A stretch of 64,000 nt of DNA, from the NCBI GenBank assembly GCA_021399445.1, contig JAJTUQ010000002.1, forward strand, positions 8,060,001 through 8,124,000, written 5' to 3'. Within the stretch, counting starts at the first letter, position 1, and every line of letters starts with the position of its first letter. The notes under the pieces were generated by a model. That model was not told the origin of the DNA and searched no databases. It was given only the letters and a program-made list of their open reading frames with translations. The translations under genes and the position numbers were made by a program. The DNA is from Xylogone sp. PMI_703. Its lineage: Eukaryota; Ascomycota; Leotiomycetes. This document shows positions 12,039-22,821 of this stretch, in pieces.

Positions 12039-13607
12039 ATGCCTACCGTCCATATTAAACAGGGAGCACTTGAAGGGGACTCTCACAATGGCTGCTATTG
12101 TTTCCTGGGAATACCATACGCGGCTCCCCCAGTAGGACCCCTTCGATGGCAGCCTCCTGCACCACCTGCTGCTTGGGAGGGAGTCCGCCAGGCCACAGCT
12201 TTCGGGCCATCAGCCATCCAGACCATCAACACGGGCCTACCTCCTGAAGTCATTACCAGTGAAGACTGCCTGTATCTAAATGTGTGGACAAAATGCCTTG
12301 ATCTATCTGTGTTGCAGCCAACAATGGTCTGGATACACGGAGGCGGCTTCCTCAACGGGTCCTCGTCGATGCCAGATTATCTTGGTAGTGATCTGGCCCG
12401 GCACGACGTCACTGTTGTCACGCTCAACTATCGCCTTGGAGCTTTTGGCTTTCTACGACATCCAGATGCAGGAGATAACTTCGGCTTGCTAGACTGGGTA
12501 GCAGCGCTGACCTGGGTCTCACACAATATCCACGTCTTTGGAGGCAATCCGAACAATGTGACGATCTTTGGTCAGTCCTCTGGAGCTGTGGCGGTACGAA
12601 GCCTGCTCTCAACTCCAGCAGCGCGGGGTCTGTTCCACCGTGGTATTATCCAAAGCTCGGGCTTCGAGCCATATGTCGCAGCACCAAACCCGTCGCTCGA
12701 ACGGGTTATTGCAGCAAGCGAGAAGGTTTTTGCAGCACTGGGCAGCAACGATATTGATGTCCTCCGCGCTGTCCCGGCAGAGATTGTACGCGTAGCAGCC
12801 TTCCAGGCCAGTGGTCTCAATCCTCCCCAAGGGGAGCTACACACGCCGGCAAACTTGCAATGGTATCCTGTCTACGATGGCAAGACCATGACTGAAGACT
12901 TCGCAGGTTGGGACGCCGACGTACCAATCCTGTTTGGAGTGACAGCGGATGAGATGCGCGGCTTCTATCGTCCCAACACCATCTATGGCCATCCTCACCT
13001 CTCAGCAGCAGAGGCCTACACGACGCAGACATTAGAGCGTATGACACATATCTTAGCTGGCAAACGTGCCGAAGCTGTTATGGCCGTTTATACTGCCAGT
13101 GGCATGACGCCGTACGAAGCACTTGCCGACCTGGGCACCATAGCCATCTGGTCAGAGCCCGCTCTAGCTACATATCGCCGTTTTGCTGCACTGCAAGATA
13201 GGAAATCATACTTCTACCGTTTTGCGCGTGTATCTCCAGCCGCGCATCGATCTGGTCTGCGGGCAATGCATACAGGAGAACTGCCCTATATCTTTGGACC
13301 TATGACCCGACAGACCAGATGGCAGCCGTGGGGAACTCCTCGAGCTCCTCCAAGCGCTGACGGGGCTGCATCTTCTGATAGCTGTGATTACGACAGCGTT
13401 GATGAGCGTGTCTCTGCACTGATGCAGGAAGCGTGGGTTGAGTTCGCGCGTACGGGAGTGCCCAGCAGCAATGGCAAGGCCTGGCCCCACTGTACAGTGT
13501 CAACCCCTCAGTACACCGTGATTAAGGATAAGGTAGAGTGGAAAGATCTCGAGGCTACGCCTGTTGAAGTACTGCTGAGTGAGCTGCGAGAGCGACGGCA
13601 TAAGTGA
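12039..13607 (+). CDS. Type-B carboxylesterase/lipase, intronless
   Basis: A 522-aa alpha/beta-hydrolase of the carboxylesterase type-B family. Family signatures are FLGIPYAAPPVGPLRW near residue 22, EDCLYLNVW, the oxyanion motif WIHGGGF, VTLNYRLGAFGFL and the nucleophile elbow IFGQSSGAV. HTGELPYIFG near the C-terminus carries the catalytic His. The frame continues upstream to 11958 without an ATG; 12039 places the first strand at the usual distance. It has no intron and is clearly richer in GC than its surroundings, unlike the five-exon esterase just before it, so the two are not a recent tandem pair. There is no signal peptide, so it is probably cytosolic. It could be a transferred gene (inference). 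Confidence 0.9.
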   Translation: MPTVHIKQGALEGDSHNGCYCFLGIPYAAPPVGPLRWQPPAPPAAWEGVRQATAFGPSAIQTINTGLPPEVITSEDCLYLNVWTKCLDLSVLQPTMVWIHGGGFLNGSSSMPDYLGSDLARHDVTVVTLNYRLGAFGFLRHPDAGDNFGLLDWVAALTWVSHNIHVFGGNPNNVTIFGQSSGAVAVRSLLSTPAARGLFHRGIIQSSGFEPYVAAPNPSLERVIAASEKVFAALGSNDIDVLRAVPAEIVRVAAFQASGLNPPQGELHTPANLQWYPVYDGKTMTEDFAGWDADVPILFGVTADEMRGFYRPNTIYGHPHLSAAEAYTTQTLERMTHILAGKRAEAVMAVYTASGMTPYEALADLGTIAIWSEPALATYRRFAALQDRKSYFYRFARVSPAAHRSGLRAMHTGELPYIFGPMTRQTRWQPWGTPRAPPSADGAASSDSCDYDSVDERVSALMQEAWVEFARTGVPSSNGKAWPHCTVSTPQYTVIKDKVEWKDLEATPVEVLLSELRERRHK

Positions 13608-15183
13608 CGGTAGAAGAGAGCTTTACTATCCGTTGTTTAAAAAGCATAGTATCTCAATTGGACGTATCCCGTGCTATATATTTTCCTACTAGAAATTAAT
13701 TAGCAGTTGTTAAAATGGTCATAAAATATGTATGCTATTTATAAGAGAGCCGTTGACTTGAAACAGTAGGTAGCCATGGGGGTTTCATCGCCTTTTTGGA
13801 AGCAAAGGACCCCTGAGGAAGTTGATGTTGACAATATTGCTGTTTGGTAGAAGATCAAGTTATAGAGAAATTAAGCCTTATATGGTCTTACCTGACCAAT
13901 GATATCTTTTATCCGAATGAGCTACTCCAGACCATATTGATTTCCGTTGTCGTGCAAATCAGCCACCGGAGAATCATCCGAACATAAGGTCTGTAATTCA
14001 ATCACCCTGTTCGAATTGATACTTACATGGTATGAACATTTCAAGTAGGATAGGTTAAGTTTACAAGGAATCAAATATAATCCATGTAGACTCTCTCTTC
14101 ACCATACAATCTAATTATTAATATATTAACTCAAGAGCAACTTCCAACTAAACAACCTTAAAAGCCAGTGTCTCCACGCTAAACACGTCATTCCTTTCAA
14201 CATAACCGTCATAAAGCCCATTATTCCGAGCAAGTCATGCTCCCAGTTAACTCCCATATATGATCCCCGTGGAACCAATCAGAGTCAACCTACAGTTAGT
14301 TGATTGCAAATTCTGTACGTAATCGTCGGCCCGAACCATCCATCGGCTCCCCGTCTGTGCTCCGTCTTGCCCAGGCTCCGGCATCCCGAGTGGGAGTAGT
14401 CACATTTTAATCATGCTCCGGTGATAATATTAGTGGAGAGTTTAATTTACTTGTGCTAACAAGTAAAGTTATCGTGAAGAGATAGCGTGATTGTTTATCT
14501 AGTTGTGCACAAGCTCGGGATGGGTGTACCGGTATATGCTTCCCGGTCTGGATCCGGATATCTGCACTAGTCAGAGAAGTTTTTAGTTCAATTACAGTAC
14601 ATACACTCGTACAGTGATTATAATCATGAAGATGCTATCGATCAGCGCTAATAAACATATATACAATGTAGCTCTTTCTCATCGCTGTACCCTGTATCAC
14701 AGGAACGCTAATCAAGATGAATTATCTATACTTTTTTAACTTCTCTAGAACTAACTAAAACTACAAATCCACATTGCTCAATTTCACTAGCGGCCGCCCC
14801 AGGAGGAAAATGAAATGACATTGTGAGCTAGACATGCTGGTTTTATCAATTAAATCGTATAAACAGCTGTAACATTTCCATAGACAAGAAAAGCAGAAAA
14901 GGAGCGTGATTCAGTGAGTCCAAAAAAACGGTGTCAGAAAGGAATTGTATGTGGAATAATAAGATTTTTTGCAGTGTTAAATCTCAAGATGGGGAATATA
15001 TATCTACACACGGAGATAGAAAAGCTCTCGCAGCATTGACTTGTTTAAATTTACCGGAAAGAAAAAACTCCCCCTCCCTGAACCGCCCATATGCCGATCA
15101 TTAGTTGTATTTTATAAAGACTCTGTGGAAATATTATGATAATTTCATGCGGCTCCAATATTGTTTCACGCTTTTCTTCCTTT
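13608..15183. other. Gene-free AT-rich region
   Basis: About 1.6 kb of AT-rich DNA with stops in all frames. I see no gene, RNA gene or clear repeat. Confidence 0.5.
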
Positions 15184-16213
15184 TCACGGGAGTTCCACGC
15201 TCGTCGCTGTTCCTGCCAACTCGGGGGTATAGTGCGTGTCCAGCTCCATCACTTGCTGCCCTTGGGGATTCTGCATGTTGTTATTTTGGTCTTTCTTGAT
15301 GTCCTTGGGGTAATCATGCATAAATGCTGCCGAGGCACTGTCTGCGGTGCTGCTGTGCCTGTCGTGTCCTTGAGCCATTTTGGCGGCCCGCTTTCTTCTT
15401 CGGAGGTACATCAGCGCTGCTCCGAGGAGTAAACCTGCACCGCCTACACCTCCAACGACGCCACCCACGATGGCGCCGGTATGCGATGAGGATGAGGATG
15501 GAACTGCAGTGGTTGAACTTGAGGCGCTTGGAGTGCCTGTAGTAGAATGGGGAGGTTGGGTGGGCGAGCTGGTTGCAGTTGGTGGCGCAAGCGCGAAGCC
15601 ATCAATCAGGTGGGCGAATGCCTGTACTGGTGTTGTCGTCGCAGTGAAGGCAATTGTGCCTGTGACGCTGGCATTGTTGTAGGCGGTAACCTGGGCTACC
15701 TGGTTGACGGTAAAATCACTGAAACACGTGCCTCCATATGCGGGACGGTCCGTTGGGGCACTGTCAGGTGGGTGGAGAGAATAACCTCTGGCCTCTTAGA
15801 AAGCGGTTTTATGGAATGATTAGGGACTTTTTTCTCAGAACTTACGAGGGACAGCAGGCTATATATGCGTCTTGAGTGAATACGGTCGCCCACGCCTCAG
15901 GACAGATGAGAGGGCTCATTGCTGGGACAATGGATGATGCGGGGATAATAGTTGAGCCGCGAGAGAAGGAGGGGATAGAAGTGTAATTTTGGAGAAACTC
16001 TGGGGGATAGCAGTCATTTACTGTGCTCGTTGGGACTGGAATTGGCTCATTATCCCAAATGAAAAACCCTGGAGAAGAGAGCATGGTGAGGCGATTCTCC
16101 GTGCAGGTCGCTGGTGGCGTGAATACCGTGGTCAGCGGGATCCATGATGTAGGCTGGGTCGGCGACGGCGTCGAGACCGACTTTGACTTTGACGTTGACT
16201 TGGAATTCGACAT
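15184..16213 (-). CDS. Single-pass membrane protein with Ser/Thr-rich stalk
   Basis: A 323-aa protein of unknown function. Exons are 16213-15846 and 15787-15184; the 58-bp intron falls after IACCPS. An N-terminal Cys-containing domain (CTENRLTM..., CYPPEFLQ, CPEAWATVFTQDAYIACCPS-GYS, CFSDFTVNQVAQVTAYNN) is followed by a Ser/Thr/Pro stalk. One glycine-rich transmembrane helix (IVGGVVGGVGGAGLLLGAAL) comes next, then a basic stop-transfer segment (RRRKRAAK) and a cytosolic tail of about 60 aa. The layout resembles fungal wall-stress-sensor or Mid2-like proteins, but no known sensor domain is visible. No signal peptide follows this ATG, so either the start lies further upstream behind an unseen intron or the helix acts as a reverse anchor. 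It is present as an intact gene. Confidence 0.75.
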
Positions 16214-19200
16214 CGTTCTAGGAGTACGGGGAGTGTCGAGCCCAGAGTTGGCGATTTCTCGGTGGTGAAGGGGCCAAATAGAGTCAGCAGCAGAAGTAGG
16301 GCTGAGGGGGACACGATATATACGTGCGGCTTGCTTCCATGTGCTGGAGGTGAGCCGGCGTCGAAGCAGAAAGGGTCAGCACCAGCACGGTTATGGCAGT
16401 TCCACAAGCGTTGGAATCACGAATCGGAATCCCCAGCTTTCATGGATTGTAGGCGGAGGAAACGGAAATGATTTAAGGCAGACCAATGATCCGCCCGGGC
16501 TGGCGTGTAATTGTCGATGAATTTCCCAGGCTGGGTCTAGGGAGGTGGATTCCTAACCTCGCAGCATCGCTAGTTCTCACCTTGTATGCCCCCAAGAAGC
16601 AACAGTGCTTACCAGCCACGACCGTAGCGGGCGTAGATAGGACGAAGAAGGCAAAACCTCGACCGGGGAGCCGTGTTTGCTGGTGGATATGTGGTTGATG
16701 CGGTGGTGCAACCCCACGGCAAGGCGCTGCCCAAGTTGCAATGCCTGTGGTGTTGCAAGTGCTGCGGTGCTGCGGTGCTCGCAGTGCTTGCAGCTGCCAT
16801 CCATTCATCCTGCCAGCCTGCCAGCCTGCAGGGTTCTAAATACAGCCTGTGAGCCTGTGTTCCTCAGCGCAGGGAGCAGAGTTGCAACTGGATGCTCTCG
16901 ATGCCTCTCGATTTAGGGCACGGCTGCAAACCGGGAAAGGTCCCAAGGTCCCAAATGCTACGATGAAGCTCGCGGAAAACTGCCCTTGGGGTCCACCGTC
17001 GCGTTCCTTGCGAGAGCACTAAGAATAACTCTATTATTGTGCAGTACTTACAGTACCGGTACCATGCTGTATCTTGCTGTATCGCGCAGCTACTTTAGTC
17101 GTGCCTGAGAAAAGCCTACCGTAGAACAGGTGCAAGCAGTGATTATTTTTTTCCTCCAAAGCTCTTCAGCGACGGGAGCTTCAACCAGGAGCCAATACCC
17201 AGCAGCATATGAAAATCGTCCCCTGGATAAGCTTTTGCCTGGACGGCGGCTCTCAGCGTGGTGATTGGCCCAGGATGCTAATATTAGCTGGGTTATGTAA
17301 AGGCTTAACAATCCTCCAGTGCTGTGATAAGCTTAGGGTTTGGCAGTGCCACGGAGCAGCAGCGCGATGGCTGAAGGAACCACTCGGCACCACGTACCCT
17401 GCTAGATTATTTCCGTACTTGAACCGGTGTTGCAATACACGAAGGGAAAGCAAAGCTTCAATACCACGTCTACAGCTTGGCACCAAATCCAAGTTCTTCA
17501 TGTTCCTTGCTGTACAGAGCAGCACAGAAGGGTACTGCAATTTCGCACAAAAGCGAATAGTAACAAAAAACTCCATCTTCCTCAGACGAACGTGTATTGT
17601 CATCAAATTTCCACTCTCCTGGAGGATCCGCCAATCGCTATACGCACCAATCACGGGCGAAGTGCACCAAAGCGTTCGCACCTGTACGAGAGCAACTCGA
17701 TGGGCTTTGAGTAATCCGGTACGAGGAGGGCGAGAATCTGACACCCAGGGGCCTTCTCAACCACGACGGGATGTGCGAGATTGGATGGCGGATAGCGAAC
17801 GAAAGCTCTCCCAAGTACAGTACAGTACAGTACCACTTTCAAGAAACGTCTACAGTGCTACACATGCCGTACTCCGTGCGAGTTGAGGAGCTCAGGAGTC
17901 GCTTGACCGACAGTTGATCGCAGTGCTGGACTGGTGCTCTCCAGCCGAGGCAGTCACGGCGAGGAGCACAATAATTACGGCGATAGCGTACTGTGCGATG
18001 CGACCGAGTACGACTGTCACAAGTCAGCAAGAGAGATCTTAAACGCGCTCCAAACCACCAGGTACGAGGATACAATACAATACGGTACAGTAGTAGATTC
18101 GCACACCGTACGGGTGCAGCACGGTAACCGGTGCTTCACACGCCTTCTGATTTCTTCTTCTTTTCCCCATCCCACTCTTCCCAGTCTTGGTACCCGTAAA
18201 AGCTGACGACAGCCCTCATCACACACAAAAGGAACAAATAGGTAATTGATTCCTCAACACGGATTCCCGCTGGGCCCGCCGATCCGCTGCAAAGGCCGTC
18301 CAGCCCGTCCAGCGCACGACTCGCCTTCTGCCCACACGGTCCATTGCTCGCTGCATTGGGCCAGGGAGCACGACGAGGGACCCACCAATGCTATGCCTGA
18401 GAGAGCGAACTAACAAAATCTGACAGGAATGATGATGGGATCACAGCATTTGGAGTAGTGCAGGATTATTGTTGCCAGAGATGACAGCAGCTCGGCCCGA
18501 AGAGGCAATACCTGTACGTCGAAAAGGGCAGTCTCTACACAGTATTACTGCCGCGCCCAGCTGGTTGATTGGCGTTGATTGGCGAGCTGGTGCGATTACA
18601 TAAGCTCAACCTGCCTGCTAATGCTGGCTGGGTGCAGCAGCACAGGACGGTGCCATAATTACTGTGTACAGCATGCATACAGCAACGATAGAAGGCTCGC
18701 AGCACTTTTGGTCCTGTTCGGTGCAGTAGGGCACTGTATTGTATAAATAACTACGCTCTACTTTAAAAAAACAAGCCACTGTACCTGTGGTTCCAAGTCT
18801 TCGGTGGCTTTGCGCAATATAAGCTGGTTGATATGCAAGGCCGGCTTTTTACCCTTTGCGACCTTTTGTTTTGACATAAAAGTCCCCGTGGTTATTAAGC
18901 TTAAAGCATTTTCCCCATCTTGGCGTCCCTTTGCATTTACCGCATTATTGCACAACAATATTGATCCTACGCCATCATCTTTACATTCTTGTACCATACA
19001 TCTAGATTGGAATTTTTCGTCCCTTCGATAATACGAAGCCTCATTACTACTGTTCTTCACGCTTCGTTGCTTGGCGTTCAGTTTCTCAAATCTAAGCGAC
19101 CATTGTAATACTTTTCAATAATAAGCTTACACGAGAGCGCGTACGTCAATAATGCATATTTATCACATGCAGTTCGTCAAAACCAGCACTGCTCACAACA

Positions 19201-20850
19201 AAGTGGCTATTTATATATTCTATCATTTAATTTAGCCTCTAGCTCGTGGCTATCTTCCTAGCCTGGATGCACCGAAACGAATCACGACGGATCCTTGTCG
19301 CACGTGGAGTAGCCAGAACAATAGACAAACCCATATCCTCTAAGCCAGTAAAAATATGGCATTCTGTTTAAAGAAATTATAAAACTCATGTTTACTCGTC
19401 TGTATACCTAGCAAGCTCCAAGCTTGCGACCGGTTTAAGCTACTACTTTAGAAATACAGTCCACAACAATCTAGTTGAGAACAGGACAGGACAAATATCT
19501 ACTCACTATGTCGTCAGATCCGAAACCATGCTATCGAATAAGTGACTTATAATTACCGCCTACACCATGGTTTTCGATGGGTTATAAATAAAATCTCCAC
19601 ACAGATTCACACAGCCTAGCAATATGTCCGCGCCATCACCATCACGCTTCCGCTCCCAGCTCCGCCTTTGGAAGAAGCGAGACTAACCCGAAATATAATT
19701 TGTGTGCGAGGTACTGCAGGTCACATATATGGAAGCATTAAAAAAAGTCTGCTAAGGAACGTTATCTTGTTACCATTCTATCATATATGAGAGATAACTC
19801 TAGGAGTAATTAATATCCAGCTTGGCAATTGCAGCTATAACATCAGCTCGGTTGGGTGCATATCAGGATTGTGGCTAGATGCAACTACTAACATATGTTA
19901 TACACACGAATAAGATAAGAGCTATAAATACAACACCTACCTATCCTAAACTGGTTTGCTGAAGGATTGACTTGGATATTATCTGTCAATTACTAGGGGA
20001 TATAAGCAAAACACGAAAAACAAGCCCAAATCACTACTTATACAATATATTCAAACTCTGCGAGACTCAAAGAGGCCGACTGTTCTTCACTTCCACTTCT
20101 CGCAATTGTCAATCGTGATCATGGAAATTGGTGCCTACAAAGACATAGAAGTCCCTGCTAACTTAAAGCGGGGCAATCATCTACCAGTTGAAGGTTTCCA
20201 TTGTCTACGGAGGCGCTGAGAATAGGATGAGATATTTTTATTTGGAGGTGTGGTTTCGGCAGCTGTCTGTCTAGATTGCTTTACCAATAAATTCGCTCTG
20301 ATGTTAGGTATTGACATAATCAAGGGATCAGCGGAGCGTACTCATTCGTGGGCTTTCGGTGTCAATATATACATGGATATCTTGTATTATGGTCTGAAAT
20401 GCTGAAATACTGTAGAATATTTTGGTAATGATACATTGATACCTATAAAGATGAGCGTAGGCTCTTTAGGGTAATGTTGAGTAATTGAATGATACATGAG
20501 TGCACCGTCTGGTGCCTGACACATCTGACCAGCACAGTGACTGTGATACCGACCCCTGAAGACATAATCTTATCAAGTTACTTCTTAAAATTCCTAAGAC
20601 TAATGTTCTGGCAAGTATGAACCGGGTTCATGTGCCATTCTCACAAATTAAAATCTCACTTGCGTGGTGCTAAGCCATACATAATACGCGTAAATATTAT
20701 ACCATCAATATATTAAACTATAGCTCCAAATATCTCATTAATTCTAGACTAGCAAGCCTGAAATATCTCTCTTTACAAAGGCATACACTGGATCAAGAGA
20801 AATAGACTCCAAAGGCCTAATTGAGAGTAGAAAGTCCACTCCGTATATTC
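16214..20850. other. Large gene-free region with simple repeats
   Basis: About 4.6 kb without a credible gene. The part from 16.5 to 18.7 kb is GC-richer and full of short direct repeats: GCTGCGGT twice at 16761-16778, CCTGCCAG repeats near 16809, and GTACA units at 17815-17833. The hexamers GTACAG/CTGTAC are frequent. The longest open frame (17209-17886) has no recognisable domain and unusual composition. From 18.8 kb on, the DNA is AT-rich and featureless. Confidence 0.5.
17815..17833. repeat. GTACA microsatellite
   Basis: Three full GTACA units and a partial fourth, inside a stretch (17.5-18.8 kb) with many GTACAG/CTGTAC words. Confidence 0.6.
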
Positions 20851-21799
20851 TCAAATGGAATATGCCATCATTACGATGCCCACCAAAAAGGTCATAAAAA
20901 CTGTATAACTCCAATTCATCGTAAAGACTGCAGTTGCTCCCGAAACGAACGGCGTTGAAGATGAAACTGGTGGCTGGGTAGGGACGGTTGGAGTTGAGTT
21001 CGTTTTAGTGGTGGTAATGCTTGTTGTACTTGTTTCTGTAATGGAAAGTTAGTTGAAAGCTTCTGGATAGATGAGACAGGCCATTAATACCAGAGGAACT
21101 CGACAAAGGAGCCGGAGAAGAGCTTGAGGAGGAACTCGGAGACAGGCTGGATATCACAACGGAAGACTCCGATGCTGGAGAGGCAGAGCTTATCTCTGGT
21201 GAACTAGAGGGCTGAGACTGCGCAGCAGGGCTCGAGCTAGGCTGCGGTGGTATCGTGGTTGTACTGGAGGTAGTCGTTGGGCTAGCCGGATTTGATGCAC
21301 GGGAGGTTGTAGTTACTTCTTGAAGCTCACTTGAAGAAGTAGTTGAAGAAGTAACAGTGATCGGTGGGAGCGAGGTTATACTGAATTCAGCTGTTATAGA
21401 GGCAATAAGATTGTTGAGACTGGAGGCGAAGGCAGCGTCGGCTGAAGGGTTAAATGGGATGTCCGTTATTGGGGATCTAGACAACTAGTTCAGCACTATA
21501 TCATCGCAATAACTATCTCAAATTGATCTTCAAGTAATAAATGGAATAAGGATGTAACGGAGAAAAAGTCAGAAGTCGTACCCATCGTCATTTGTAATGC
21601 CTTGGAAGACACAACCCCATCCTCCGGTATCTGTATTTCCAGGAGTCGCTACGCAGACTTCAAAGTCGGCGCAACACCAACCGTCTTCACATTCCACGCC
21701 ACAGGGGACAAATTGACGGGGAAAGAGGGCCGGTCGAAGTGACGAGGCTGTAGCACAAAAGAGAAGCAGGATCTGTAGACGGAGAGACATATTTGCCAT
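20851..21799 (-). CDS. Secreted Cys-rich, Ser-rich GPI-type wall protein
   Basis: A 262-aa predicted surface protein. Exons are 21799-21582, 21476-21091 and 21035-20851; both junctions keep frame. It starts with a signal peptide (SLRLQILLLFCATASSLRPA). A short Cys-rich knot follows (CGVECEDGWCCADFEVCVA...GWGC), resembling small chitin-binding-like or wall modules. Then comes a long Ser/Thr/Pro region expected to be O-glycosylated. The C-terminus ends in a hydrophobic helix (YTVFMTFLVGIVMMAYSI) that fits a GPI-attachment signal. The last exon is easily missed, since without it the frame ends in an unrelated basic tail. Function is unknown; structural or adhesive wall roles are typical for this layout. 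Confidence 0.8.
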
Positions 21800-22821
21800 G
21801 TCGTTTGCTAGATATTGGAATAAAAGAGGCTCAGGTTTTCGCCAATGAGTTGGAAATGCAATGCCATCTCAACAAGATCCATTTTCTCCGAAGGTGCCGC
21901 GATATATATCCAGAGGACTCTGTACAATGTGATGCCAATGCATTGCCAAATCAAGTCTGTAGTGATAAGGCTACCAAGCCACAAAAGCAAATCGAATGCG
22001 GCTGCATTAAAAGTATATTTCTTGCCTCCGCATCAATATTTGAGACATGGTCGACTTAGGTGGCCGAATTAGGACGCCGAGAAGCCTCAGCATTGGGCCT
22101 ATTGGCAATGAGGCTTCGGGCTGCGAGCTTCGTCCACAGAGCAATCAACTGGGCGTCACCATGATTGATAACTCGGCAGTCATGGGACGTCAGCTGAAAT
22201 GCCGAGGTTGCCCTGTGGCGTGCAGCTGTTGCTGTCCCAAAGAATGTAGCATTGAGGCGGAGAGAACTTGGGGTCAGGATCACGATGGTTTTGCGCTGCC
22301 AAGTATTTGAGGCGAAAGCGGGAGGGTCGGAATCCAATGAGAGTTCTTTGTACGTACCTGAGCACTACCCCATAGAGAACAAGATTTATTGGAAGAAACC
22401 TTGGCGTGTGCCTGAACCAGTAAAGAACTTCACGTATTGATAAGAGGCGGCTTCGTTCCAATCTATATCCCTAGTCTTGGTATTGCCAAAGGGCGCGGAC
22501 ATCGGTTCGTCACGTTCCTTTTAGTGGTGTTCCAACTGAGCCTGGAACTCGTGGCTGCCCTTACTGTATCATTTATAAGCTTATTCCTTTTCATCCCCAG
22601 ATAACAAAGTTATTGGGAAATTGCGCAGCCTTAATTTAGAATCAGTCATGGTATGATGCCTTTCAGCGTGGCTGAACCCTTATTTCCATAGTCAACTGCG
22701 TTGCCTAGGATCAGTTTTAATAGCTACATCTTGCTTCTATGTGTATAACTGTTTTGCCTTGATCTTCAGTAGGAGGATATATTGTTCTATCGTAAACAAA
22801 GTTCAAACATTACATTTTGAA
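21800..22821. other. Intergenic region
   Basis: About 1 kb between divergent surface-protein genes. Two overlapping open frames on the minus strand (22056-22461) have no recognisable domain and lack start context. I do not call a gene here. Confidence 0.4.

Noticed and set aside
17209..17886. A 225-codon open frame on the plus strand in the gene-free region
   Set aside because: No domain, mixed basic and Cys-rich composition, overlapping open frames on both strands, and simple repeats inside it. It looks like a chance frame in GC-richer DNA.
22056..22461. Two overlapping minus-strand frames between surface-protein genes
   Set aside because: Neither shows a known fold, and both appear in the same DNA in different frames, as expected by chance in GC-balanced sequence.
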